Part shown: piece after piece, positions 25,774 to 37,265 of the stretch | Position numbering within the stretch: the first letter of the stretch is position 1 | Layout: each line of letters begins with the position of its first letter | From: Phorcus lineatus | Lineage: Eukaryota > Mollusca > Gastropoda > Trochida > Trochidae | Direction of reading: 5' to 3' | DNA: 64,000 nt | Assembly: GCA_921293015.1 (NCBI GenBank) | Contig: OV121094.1 | Location: 40,050,054 to 40,114,053, forward strand | Notes under the pieces: model-generated | What the model was told of the DNA's origin: nothing | The model's input: only the letters and a program-made list of their open reading frames with translations | Database searches by the model: none | Made by a program: the position numbers and the translations under genes

Positions 25774-26650
25774 TTGAATGTCCTAGTTCAAGAAAATGGC
25801 GAAGTTTGAAAATAAATATGTTAGGAAAGACATTGCACACATTTACAAAATAGTTTGGATCTAATTTGGATTAGAATGTAATTTATACCTTGAAATTGAC
25901 ATTACAATCCTATATGCAAGTTTGAAGGATAGAAGCTGCTTGTTGTGAATTCTCTAGGGACCTAAATATTCTAAAACTCTGTTTTCCAAATTTTCCTATA
26001 TCAGTTATGTAAGAATCGAGGTATTTTTCAAACTAATTCAGCTTAATATTGTAAACTACAATAATCAAAATGAAAATATTAATCCTTACCTAAGTTTATT
26101 CTTAGGGTTTATTTTTTTTACCGAAATGTCTTTGGTATATAACTAATTGATTTGACTATTATTAATCTGACATTATCAAGAAACAAACTATGATCAATTC
26201 TTAATTTTTTGAGGACAATAAAAATCCTTTAAGCAAGTGTCAACTTGCGACTGTACGCGAAATTCAAAGAGTCTCTTTTTAAGAATGTTTGATAGATTAT
26301 AGTTCATGAGATAAGTTTGATCTCTTCAAACTTTCAGTTCAACCATTTTCATCGCATAGATGAAATAACAGGACGTTATTTCCATTTAAATGATTGTAAG
26401 GTTATACTGCGTCGTGTCTATAAGTATCTGAACCAGACATATTTATCAAGTTGACATTTAATTTGATCGATTAGAATGTCACAGCAATAACTTCTGCTAA
26501 GAGCAAAGTAAACTTCTTGAGTAACACGGGAGCTTTCATTATAATGTTATACGCAGAATCCGCAGAGCACTTGAATGTAATTAACAGTGATCTCATAAGC
26601 CTTAGAGAAAATTCTAAAACAAATGCCAATTATTAATCTTACTCTACTTA
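24440..26650. repeat. Segmental duplication copy B, right part
   Basis: Colinear with copy C (about 28000-29960): AGCAAATGTCATCGCATTTT near 24667 and 28109, a block around GGTTTAGAAAAGT near 24810 and 28275, ACACATCATAAT near 25672 and 29028, and GCCAATTATAAGATT near 26650 and 29933. The last 330 bases also match copy A at about 2880-3200. It contains a (TA)n tract. Confidence 0.75.
25743..25771. repeat. (TA)n microsatellite
   Basis: Uninterrupted TA dinucleotides, about 14 repeats. Confidence 0.95.
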
Positions 26651-27216
26651 AATCCTTTGCCAATTATAAGATTTAAATCAAACACGTTTCCTCATGTTAA
26701 TGGAACGCTTGATAGAGTGTGTTTGAAGCAATTACCATATCTATATTCACCAAAAAATTCTTAAGGACCAACCAAAATTTTAATTTCAAAGAAAGTTATA
26801 GTACTAGCTTAAGTATGATGTGGTCATTTACTTTTATAGAATAATATAGATAGATACATGTACCTATATAGATATGTAGATATAGTTAACTCTATTTTCA
26901 TATATAAATTTAATTTACCATTTATAATGTCTTATGTACCGCTGTAGTAAAAAACCGAAACAGTGAAAACAAAAGTGAATATATGTTTTCTATATGCATG
27001 TTTAAGAGTTTCCTATGTAGCGCTGTGAGCATGCGTTTTGATTGAGTGTAGCTCAAATGTTTCCATTATTTTGATTATATTACATATTTGTTTGGTCGTG
27101 TATTGGAGTTTATAAAGGCGTCTTTTCTTACCTTTTATCATACATATATAGAGATTTTGTTATTCATGTCTATTATAGTATGGTATTTAGTAAGTTTTAC
27201 CTGTTGGAATTGAGCT
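26651..27216. other. No gene seen
   Basis: AT-rich spacer between duplication copies B and C, with short ATAGAT-type imperfect repeats near 26845-26890. Confidence 0.5.
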
Positions 27217-27229
27217 ACCATTATTAAGG
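27217..27229. repeat. Probable target-site duplication, left copy (SINE a)
   Basis: ACCATTATTAAGG here matches ACCATCATTCAGG at 27465-27477 at 11 of 13 positions. Confidence 0.6.
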
Positions 27230-27464
27230 AATCCCGCCAGGGGCTCGGCAACTTTGTCTGCAGTAGAGAACTGTTCTACACGCAGTCAGGTTTGGGTGCA
27301 ATGCTACACTGAAATTCAGCGTAGTACCATGGTTCGCTAGTTCCAGCCGACCCTCGCAGGTTTCACCGCAATGCATAGCCACAATGTTGTAGCGGGCTTT
27401 CTCCCTGCAATAATACTAGCAGCCGCGATAGAAGTGAAATAACATCGAAAGCTCACCTCACCTC
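27230..27464 (+). mobile_element. SINE copy a, 5'-truncated
   Basis: The sequence starts inside the B box (AATCCCGCC) and continues through the body shared with the copies at 31571, 47945 and 62917: GGGGCTCGGCAAC, a GAACTGTTCTACA segment, GGTTCGCTAGTTCCAG and GCAGGTTTCACCGCAATGCA. It ends in a CTCACCTCACCTCA-type tail. The tRNA-derived A box is missing. The flanking near-identical 13-mers suggest that the truncation happened at insertion. It is non-coding and depends on a LINE for movement. Confidence 0.88.
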
Positions 27465-27499
27465 ACCATCATTCAGGTAGAGGTGTGTGTAAGGCGCAA

Positions 27500-29960
27500 C
27501 ATGATTTGGAGGCCTTTAGCACCAATCATAAGTCTGGAAGGCTGGGCTTATTTTAGTCCTCGAGTCAAATGTAGTCAAATGTAGTCATGAACCAGCCGTG
27601 CAGTAATATACAATTATAAAACTTTGTAAACAATTCCAAACATTTTCAATAAATATATCAAGCATCTGTGAAGCATAAGTTAAGATCTAAAATGATTAAA
27701 AATTAATATTGCTCAAGTTAACTTACTTAAAAACATTTTTCTTGTCCTTTCATCCAAAAAAGATAAAGCTTAAAATATAATCCTTGAACTGGAAAACCCT
27801 GTCGTGGATTTTATGCTTCTTTGTATGATGAGTGTACGAAGGCACATTATATTGAACAGTCGCCACTCGACTTGAAATACTTTTTTAATTTCCTGACTAA
27901 TTTATTCACACGGCTTTATTGTATTACCTAAGGTGATTTTGATTCTCTATCTTTCAAAGAATAAAGTATAAGTGTAAATTAGACGGTGAAAGTCATTAGT
28001 CAAGTCGTTTTTCTAGCCATGATGAAAAGTTTGGAAACCTAAGAGAAATAGATAAAGTCTGAAAAAGAGAAGAAAAAAGCTTAAAGTAATTTACATTCGT
28101 GTGTTAAAAGCAAATGTCATCGCATTTTCAACAAATTACAAAAAAGTCTATTTGAATTAGAATGGCCTTTCGAAACCTAAATTCATTTGAATAAATCTAT
28201 CAACTGATTTTTCAATTCCAGCTTCTTTCAATTTTAAGTATTTATCTGAATTCGTACTTAATTGGATTTTCAAGGTTTAGAAAAGTAATAATTTTAGATT
28301 TTTCCTTAAATTGGTAAATGAGAAAAAAGGCTTTTTTTTATAGAATAAAATCTAAAGAATAAAATCTAATGTAAGAAATGTAAATTACAGGCTTCGCAGG
28401 TCCGGCTAAAACTGAGAGCCCCTGAAGTTTTAGTTTGTTTGTGAGGATAAGTGTTTGATCAGATATGGAGAGAAGCTGCTGATTGTTTGATAGATGTTGA
28501 ATAAAAATGAACACATAGTGTTTTTAAGTCTTCACATTACCCTCTCCAAATGAATTGTTGGTATTTCTAATACTATTTCGAAAACAATATATTTGTTGTA
28601 CTTAATTTAGTATGCATTAGTCTTTTTTGACAATTGAACCCACTCCCTCGTGGTAAAATTGTTGCTTTTCTAGGTAAAATAAAAAGGACAGAAAATAAAA
28701 ATTCAGATGGAACGTCGTCGCTGATAATCAAACAATTTATATTTATTGGTTATTGGTTATAGAATTGAAATGGAGAAGAGGGCCATCATATGCCATCATA
28801 TGCAGTTAATCATTGTCTTTTCTGAAATGAATATTTTCTGTAATGAATTCCTCACAAACAGGAAATCACAACTACATATTAAGAAACAAACATTAAAATA
28901 GATTTTCAAAAAGTTAAAATAAGGGTGAAATCTCTTAAGCCACTTTCCACATATCGGTAATTTTCAAATTGGTTTACAGTATTATCCTTCTAGCAAAATA
29001 TATTTAATTTAATAAACATCCTGTAACACATCATAATGGTACTTATCAACAGCATTATCCTATAAGCATCACCTAATCATTATTGAACATTTATATTCCT
29101 TAAAAGGTGTACAAGTTCCGAAAGTAACAAAGTAAAATAAATTTGACACAAATGACTCCCATTGAAAAGCTAGTTGTGATTCAGTTAAGATAAGTGGGTA
29201 ATCTATATAATGGAATTGACCGTACCATGGGGGATAAGTACTGGTTTATATGATTTATTTTGTTTATCTAATTTTTCCAAAGCCAGTTATTTAATAATTT
29301 ATACAATGATAAACAAAATATTATTTAAACTACTTCATCTTGATATTATAAACTATAGAAATAATATTAATGAAAATGATCCTTCTTTGGTTCTATTGTT
29401 TAAGCACAATGCCTTTGAAATATGATTTGACTATTTTCATTCTGACATTATCAGGAAACAAAGTATGAAAAATTCGTGATTTTTGATATATCAGTTCTGT
29501 AGATTTATTCACAACGACATTGTTGAAACTGGATAGATACATTGTGATTGTACATGAAATTCTCTATTGATGAATTTTTGATTGATTTCTAACGCCCATA
29601 TGTCATGAGATAATCGTCAGTTCATCATATTCATTTCAAAGATGAAATTATGGGTTTTAATTCAGTATAATGATTGTAAGGTTAGATTATACCTGGTCTG
29701 GTCCTGTCTATACCAGACCAATTGATGGAGTTCACTTTAATCACTCTAATCATTTGGAATATCAAAGCATTAACTTTTGCTAAAAGCACACTTCTTGATT
29801 AACACTGGAACGATCATCGTGTTGTTAGAAGAAGAATCCAGAGAGCTCCTGTTGCAAAAAACATTGAATTTTATTGAAAAGACAGTTTGGAACAAATTTC
29901 AATCACTTCATCTAAGTCTGCTCAAATTTTCCGCCAATTATAAGATTCAAACCAACCCCA
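27500..29960. repeat. Segmental duplication copy C
   Basis: Matches copy B's left end (22680-22900 against 27520-27660) and copy B's right part (24640-26650 against 28080-29960). SINE a sits immediately before its left edge. It lacks the 23140-24323 block. The open frame at 29777-30055 runs off the end of this module and ends in GTAAGT, a perfect donor match. I do not recognise the protein. Confidence 0.75.
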
Positions 29961-31009
29961 TGATATTGCAACCTGAGAAGGTAATCGTGAATATTACTGC
30001 AGTCAGCAGAATTAATTTTCAATGTCGAAAGGCCTGTCTTGCCTTGCATATGTAAGTACTGCAATCTTTAAATCAATGCTGTTAATTTCATTCTGAAATC
30101 CAATAACGTTAAAACGATAACGAGGTGAATTTGCAGTATGTTTGTAGGTTTTATTTTGTTTATATTCAATCATATTCGATAAATATTTGAGTCCATTTTC
30201 AGTCTAATGAATTAGACAACAAACATTTGTTATAATATAACATGCAATAAGAATTAGTAAAAAAACTAAAAGCATACCGTTATATAAAAATAGTCATAAC
30301 ATTTCAAGAGGAAAAAGAAAGAAAATATGTTTACCTTCAGACATTCTCATTAATTGATATTGCTTTTTCATTGTCTCGAAATGTTTGGAGAAAGAACTTA
30401 ACAATATCAGAATTGTTAGATATGGAAACAATATGAAAACATTACAGATCATCATGGAGTCTGTTAAAAGTAGAATATTGAATCATTCCAAGAAGAACCA
30501 CGTTCACTGTTATTTCAACATGTAAATTAAAAGCCTTTGGACCAAAAACGTATAAACTACATTAATAAATTTTGTTTGAAAGTTTGATTTCTATATTGAT
30601 CACATCAGTCAATTGTCTATCTTCATTTTGAGTGCTTTCAAAAATGATCAGTTAGATATGACATATATCTTTGACATATTACAGCGTGTTGTTTTTTATT
30701 ATTAGTTAAACTTTCATCAATCTTCCTCTGTAGCATATGATGAAAATTTATATTTTTCACAAATTTCATATGACGACAGTAACAACTAACCTCATAGCTT
30801 TGTACAATATGAATATCCTAATTCCCTCGGTTGCCCCCAACGTACAAATATCGTCCCTACCAACAGAGAAAAAAAAGATTGGCCATATTCAATTAAATTC
30901 AAAAGAGTGGCTATGAAGTATCTAGAAAAGCTATGTTACTCTTAACATCTTTACATTAAATATGCGCTTATTTGTCTAATATAGATTGGCATTACTGTAC
31001 AAAGAAAAA
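29961..31009. other. No gene seen
   Basis: AT-rich sequence without recognisable coding or transposon features. Confidence 0.5.
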
Positions 31010-31130
31010 CGTTGAGTGAACTAGAGTAGCAACAAATATGAAACTGAAGGAGACACCTGTTTTTGTAATATAAACAAATATTGTTTCTTTGAGGTATTTT
31101 GAATTACCACTTCTGTTAAGATCTGTGTGT
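31010..31130. repeat. Dispersed repeat, copy 1 (partner at 39467)
   Basis: Shares AGAGTAGCA, GAGA/GAAACACCTGTTTTT, TAAACAAATATT and TTTCTTTGA in the same order and spacing with 39467-39590. Confidence 0.6.
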
Positions 31131-31222
31131 TTGTTGTCATGGCACTCCTATGAAGTAAAAAATGTTGATGAAAATGTTTAACATGAAAGCTTGTGTGAAA
31201 GCGTAATTAGATAATCAATCCA

Positions 31223-31333
31223 TGATAATGATAACAACAACAACAACAACAACAACAACAAAAACAACAACAACGACGATGCGATGACTGTGATTATGAT
31301 GATGTTAATAATAATAATAATAATAATAATAAT
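31223..31333. repeat. AAC/AAT trinucleotide microsatellite
   Basis: A run of ACA triplets, a short mixed stretch, then a run of ATA triplets. The minus-strand leucine/isoleucine-rich frame over it is an artefact. Confidence 0.95.
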
Positions 31334-31570
31334 GGAATGGACTGAAATTTGTTTGTGGTAAATGCTTGTAGTCGATTGCTGGAGCACTTTTGAAGGGAGT
31401 GTTTAGTAATATTGACCAGTAGTTCTCTTATGTTGGTTGCGTGGGAACAAGTATGCATTGAATCCTGTGAGAAGGTCGTTTTCATCTGAAACAGTATGCA
31501 GTGTTTTTCGCATTGATTAGTACATAATTGTTCTAATAGCTGTTTCTATCATTGCAGCCTATCGTTTCGA

Positions 31571-31886
31571 GGTGGTGTGAGCTGAGGTGATGTAGGGTTT
31601 AACACCGCTTTCAAGTGTATTTCACTGATGTCGCGGCTGCTAGTATTATTGCAGGGAGAAAGCCCGCAACCCAATTGTGGCTGTGTATTGCAGTGAAACC
31701 TGCGAACATCGACTGGAACTAGCGAACCATGGGTGGTACTGAGTATACTGTACAGCCCTAACCCAAAACTGACTGCATGTAGAACAGTTCTGTACTGCAG
31801 ACAAAGTTGCCGAGCCCCTGGCGGGATTCGAACCACAGACCTCTTGATCCGAAGCCGAACGCGCTAACCACTACGCTATCCCACCC
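31571..31886 (-). mobile_element. SINE copy b, full length
   Basis: Full-length tRNA-derived SINE, 316 bases. On the minus strand the A box TAGCGTAGTGG (31868-31878) matches the pol III consensus, and the B box GGTTCGAATCC (31824-31834) is a perfect match. The anticodon-loop region reads CTTCGGA, which hints at an Arg(UCG)-like tRNA ancestor (tentative). The body follows, then a 3' end with GCGGTGTTAAACCC and a degenerate CACCTCAGCTCACACCACC tail. Flanks share only about TTTCGA, so the target-site duplication is decayed. The minus-strand frame over this element is not a gene. Confidence 0.93.
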
Positions 31887-34800
31887 TTCTTTTCGAAGCC
31901 TAGTGCCCATTGGTTATGTTTCTATCTTAACAACTAAATAACACGACGCCATTATGACAATATATAGCTGCCCAAAAGTACCGAAGATTTGTTCTCAGTA
32001 CATATTTTACCTAATTTGGTTTTAGTAAAGGTCATCCATTGGCGATAATTGTTTGGTGTGATATACGAATGCCTCAAGGGACAATGTATCTTCACTTCTG
32101 TATTGAAATGCGACATTATCTGTTTCTGTTTTACAGTGCTTCGATTCATCAAAGACATCCCAATTTATATGATAATTGCAGGTATATGAAAAAAATTTCG
32201 TTATGCAGCTGTAAATAGATATACCTGTTTATTTACAAATTTCAAACTTCGATTCTTATGCATTTGTGATAATCACCTTGTTAAAACTCAAGATGTGTAA
32301 GTTCATTTCATTTGAAAGTAGTAAACTTGTAAGCAGCTTATCAATTGTCATGAAAATTAACGTACAATTATTGTCAAAACAGCAAAACTGAAAAAAGCCG
32401 TATTCTGTCGATTTAGATACTTGAATCATAATCAGAAATGTAATTAGACATAACCTTACCTTGGTACCATATTTAGATACAAAACTTCTTGATATATCAA
32501 ATTACAACATGAAGGAAGTGATCAGGGCATTTCAGTAATCTAATCTCTAACCATATGCTATTGTGGTAAAGTACAAAGCGAAACGTTCTCAAAATAAGTT
32601 TAAACTCTATTCATACATTATAAGGTCGATTTTCAAATACCTCTTATTCTTATACAAATTATGCTGGTATTTTTGCACTGATCATTGTCCAATCCCCGCT
32701 CGTCGTTTTTCAGGATGACAAAATAAGAATTCACATTTTTTTCTACAAAACAAAGTATTCAAATTATTTAAAGTTTCTTCATACAATTTATTTTCATGGA
32801 TTTGAGACAGCATTTACCGTTTTGGAAGAAATAATAAGTATAAAGGAGCATCAATTAACTGACAGATGAAAAGAGATATTTCGAGAAGTGAAGGATAATT
32901 TCCCTTCTAAATTTTAAAAAAGTTCTAAAAAAATCAGTTCAGAAAAATACTTCTTTGAAAAGACGTATCATTGTACAAGCTTAGAAACACGTGTTTTCAA
33001 CAGGTCCATTAGTGACTTTGAGGTCTGGAGGAAGCTGAATGGGAAAAATATTACAGTTTTCATCAAATTGTAAAAAATATTTGACAACCTAACAAAAAAA
33101 CATTCACCGATATTAGTGAATTTGTCTCCTCATTCTGGTTTGAACTAAAACGAAATATAATCTAATGTTATGTGCAGTTTGAAATGTATCTCCACACAGT
33201 TGTGCTTGTAAAAACTCTTTAGTAGTGTGAAACTTTAAAAAAGAAAGATCATCTATTTCTTGTCAGAAGTGGTACATCAGAATGACAGGTGCCTCTATAT
33301 CGATGTACTTGTAAGACCTTCTATTTGAACGCGTGGTTTTTTCTAATATAAACGCCATAAATGCCTCTCAAATATTGCTGTGGTATTTTTTTTAGAGAAA
33401 TGGGATTTACCACGTGTCTACAGTATTATTTTAATTGGCTCTACAAATGAAGCATTCATTATGATATCGCATATATAATATGGTTGTCAGAGCCTCGAGG
33501 CTTCATGTCATTTTTTGATAATATTTTTCTTAAAAAATATGTAAAATATTTCATTTGGATTACACAGCTTCATTGAGTTTGGTTGTAGAATTAGTCTTGA
33601 GTTGGTCATGTATTTGTGAAATTAACCCGGAGCCAAACTACCTAATTATTATTCATTTTCAGCAATACCCTTTCTCTAACAGCTGAGATAATTACCAATT
33701 ACAAGACTAATTGCATTGATACAATTAGAAAATGAAGTAATGTCTACTTCAAATGCAATTATGGTCATTAGAATATGACTCAAAGTAAAAGTGACTTCCT
33801 TCTGCGTTGTCATTTACTTCGATCTTGAAGCTGAATTACATTGAAAAATCCAATTCTTAGAACATGGTATTTATGTAATGAGGATTGTTGATTAGGAAAG
33901 TTCAGCTTTATAGTTCCAAAGAGTTTGAAAGTTTATCAGTGATTATTTGGATGAACAAGTAATAGATAATCACAATGTTTACGATTCAAATTAAATCTGG
34001 AAAACTCACTACACATTAGGAATCAAATTCACCCTGAAGTGAGATTTTACATTCACAGAAATTGTTAGTAGTGTTTCCCCGTTCAAATATTAAGCGATAT
34101 GATCATTTCATAAGTGATCAAACATACGCGTAGCTGTGTTCATACAAAAAATTCAACCAATATTACGCATCAAAATCTCTTCACTGTAAACAACAACTAT
34201 ATCTGCACATGTTCTTGACATTTACTGCCGTATAACCTGTTGATGGCTGATTCCGGGCAGTGCCCGCGGGTTCACCACAACGAAGAGAAGCTATGGTAGT
34301 GTACCTTTTATCCCTACAATCAAACCAGCCGTAGGGATTTTAGAGAAATAGTTTTGAAAGGGATTAACACCCTTAGGTCAATCTCACTGAGTTTGATTTA
34401 TTTGTTTTCTTTTTTAAATTATTTTTTTTATTAAATTTTACGCCATTTTTGCATTTCAAGTGTCACACTTGATGGTACTAACATTTCTTCATTTAGTTAA
34501 GATGTTTTGCAGACCATTAGGTGATCTTAACACTACTTTCTCACCTCATCTATCTAGGATCTATTTAGTGAAATATATTACAAAAATGTTGATATATTTT
34601 ATATGACTTCTTGCTATTTCTGTTACTAAGACACCTCCTATTATCATGAATAATACATCTAATAATAATATGCTTTAAACAGGATCACCTCTTTTCGATA
34701 TCAAATCTGAAAGATCATATCAGTCCATGTCTCAAAAATAAGAAATCCCCTGTTTTCGCCTCATATGTTCATGAAATATAATTAATTCTATAAAAGTTTC

Positions 34801-35814
34801 AACGTGCCATCATGAATATTTCAGAAAACAATTTAATTTTGAAATGTAGAAATGTCATACATTTTTCTCTTGTTGTTTGGAGCTGTTGCAGTCAAAAAAG
34901 AAAGTTGAGTTTGCTTCATACCCATTCTATTACTAATTTTGATTCGTTTAGTCTAGAACTAGGAAGGCTGATTTGCAATACCATTAACGATTTCAGGGCG
35001 TCGATATAGGTTAGTTTTTTAAAATCAAATTTAAAATTTTAATCTCTTATTTTAACTTGTAGATATTGCAAGTAATGGGCAGCCTTTGAATAGAAATTGC
35101 CTCATTGTTTCTGTACTCCCAACAGTAATGTCTCCAAATGGAAACGCACCCACCTCTATAGCTTCCTCGTTCCATACTTATTTAGTTTTTAAAAGAAAGC
35201 ATTAGGAATTCTTATCTCATTAATTGTTTGAAGGTTTTCTTCTTTTATAACTTTAAGTTAGAAAGGAAACTTTTAAGTATAAGTATATGTAGCTTCATAT
35301 TTGATTTCTATTATATTATTTAACATGTGATACATTTGAAAAAAAACCCTATTTTTAAACATAGAGTTGAATATTCATTACACTTGCTTTAACATGCATA
35401 TGCTAATTTACTTACTTGATAAGAGTTGAAGAACTGAACACACGAGATGTTGTTTCTTTGAAACCCTTTGAAATTGATGATTTATTACACAGAAGGTAAT
35501 CTTTGCTAATTACTTAAAAGCATTTAATTGAATTCATAAATGACAAATCATACTACATCATAATTTCTTTTTAAACAACAGAAGATAATGCTGAAATTGT
35601 GAACATAAAGACTATCTTAAATTCTTTTAACAACTTTATGCAAAACTTTATGCAAAAGTTAGATATATAACACTACATTAATCACCGGCAAAAGAAACGG
35701 TACCATGTATTTAAATATAGAGTGCAGAATAAATACAAAAGTGAGATTAAAAAAACTAAATGTTTATTCAACAAGAACATGTGACGACATCATATTCATA
35801 AAAAATGCAACAAA
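31887..35814. other. No gene seen
   Basis: About 3.9 kb of AT-rich sequence. A short GC-rich spot at about 34250-34275 includes the stem CGGGCA-G-TGCCCG. The segment near 35040-35240 shows weak similarity to 45890-46080 around GAATAGAAATT. Confidence 0.5.
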
Positions 35815-35979
35815 TCAGCTTCCGGTATCAACGGCACAGTCCCAATATTGGCCTGGGGTCAAAAAGGCCAAGTTCACTGTCATGACTGATCCTCGGCGCG
35901 TAGGGCACAACTTCCTAAACGCAACATGCTCGTCACCAATTATTATCAGCGTAAAGCTTGATATTCGAATACTCTTTTT
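35815..35979 (-). other. Unrecognised minus-strand open stretch (possible coding relic)
   Basis: A minus-strand frame of about 54 codons ends with TGA at 35815-35817. The central part contains SLIIIGDEHVAF-type hydrophobic residues (F-T-L-I-I-I-G-D-E-H) and MTVNLAFLTPGQYWDCAVD, which look more protein-like than the surroundings, and the DNA is locally GC-richer. There is no initiating ATG at its start and no convincing splice acceptor. The plus-strand frame at 35705-35995 overlaps it. It may be a pseudogene fragment or chance. No family assigned. Confidence 0.2.
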
Positions 35980-36954
35980 CATGCTTTCAAGATAAACAAT
36001 AATATGAATTATTCATACCAATATTAATGGAATAAACTGCAAAGAAATGAATAAGCAGTCATCGATCTTTCACATGCTTTTCCCTTTTGGAAACATTCTT
36101 TTTGAACGGTAAAGAATCTCACTTCCTTTAAAGAAACGTATCTTTAAAACTAGCATATGCATAAATAGCATGTTATCAATGAATTGTGGAATTGCAGTCT
36201 CTATATTTGAGCATTGCCCTAACGATTTGCCATGACATTAGACAGAAGTTCTGTCACGATAACTCCTTGTTTATAATTAATTGATATTGGGAAAAAGTGC
36301 CCTTTGTCCATAAGTCAAATCATAACACTGCATAATTTGAAGTTAATATTTTTTATTATGACACAATATTCTGTTATGCACATCAACAGGGAAGTACATT
36401 TTCAGTTGAAAACATTATTCATATTAAAGTTTTATAAATCCAATTTAATAACAAAAATTCTTCGCTGAAACTTATGCTTTGTCATGCATATCCATGTAAC
36501 CTGACAGCATATTGCAGCAGTGTTGCTCAAAGATTGCATAATTTTGCTTACGTTTTTACATTATGGTTAATCTATAACGTATTTTTATATTGTAACTCAC
36601 TTATGTAAATGTAAACTTTACATTTATAAACGGCACGTTACGAGAACATTTAATGAATGATAAGATGACACATCACTTTTCATTCAAAATTATCTAATTC
36701 GCTTTCCTAGTCGGGAAACAATCTATCAATAGTAAGCAACATCAATTTCAAAATGATTCAATGTTATTATAAATAACGAGCTCGAGATGCTTGATTTTCA
36801 TGCAGTTTTCCAAAAATGAACAGTTTGCCTTTGTAGTTTTATAAGATTGAAGTTACTTAATCTGAGCTCAATTTCCTACAACCTTGTCCTTTAAAATGAT
36901 AGCCTTTAATCTCAGATATGCTCTACTGATTCATTTCAAGATGTACGATCAATA

Positions 36955-37265
36955 AATTTTCCTAATAGACAGTAGTCGTGGCGACTGTCTTCCCGTAAGG
37001 TAATGATAAAAGAATCAATACATGATTGTTTATATTACCATTTGCTAAATGGTCTGTATAGAAAAGGTACCTTTTAATCAGATAAATCATTACCTCGGAT
37101 ATGATCAACAAAGGCTGTTATCCCGGCAACTTATGACATTATAAGAATCTTTGTCAATATTAAATGAACTTTTAATTCAAAGAGTAGGGTTGCAAACATT
37201 GAACACCAACTTAATCAATTACATCAGTTTTAACTGACAAATCATGTATTAAACTGTTAAACATC
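36955..37265. repeat. Dispersed module, copy 1 (partners at 42770 and 44725)
   Basis: Carries AGTAGTCGTGGC near 36972 (also at 44747), ATTATAAGAATCTTTGTC at 37138 (also at 42817) and TAGGGTTGCAAA (also near 42854), followed by a GAACACC-type segment. It is old and diverged, with no coding capacity seen. Confidence 0.7.

Noticed and set aside
31178-31485. Minus-strand frames rich in Ile, Leu and Ser
   Set aside because: They are translations of the trinucleotide microsatellite at 31223-31333.
31549-31836. 95-codon minus-strand frame, and the related one at 47929-48177
   Set aside because: Both lie on SINE copies b and c; the similarity between them reflects the repeat, not a gene family.
31814-31886. 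Functional tRNA gene on the minus strand
   Set aside because: A and B boxes are perfect, but the anticodon stem pairs poorly, the acceptor ends do not pair, and the sequence continues into the SINE body.
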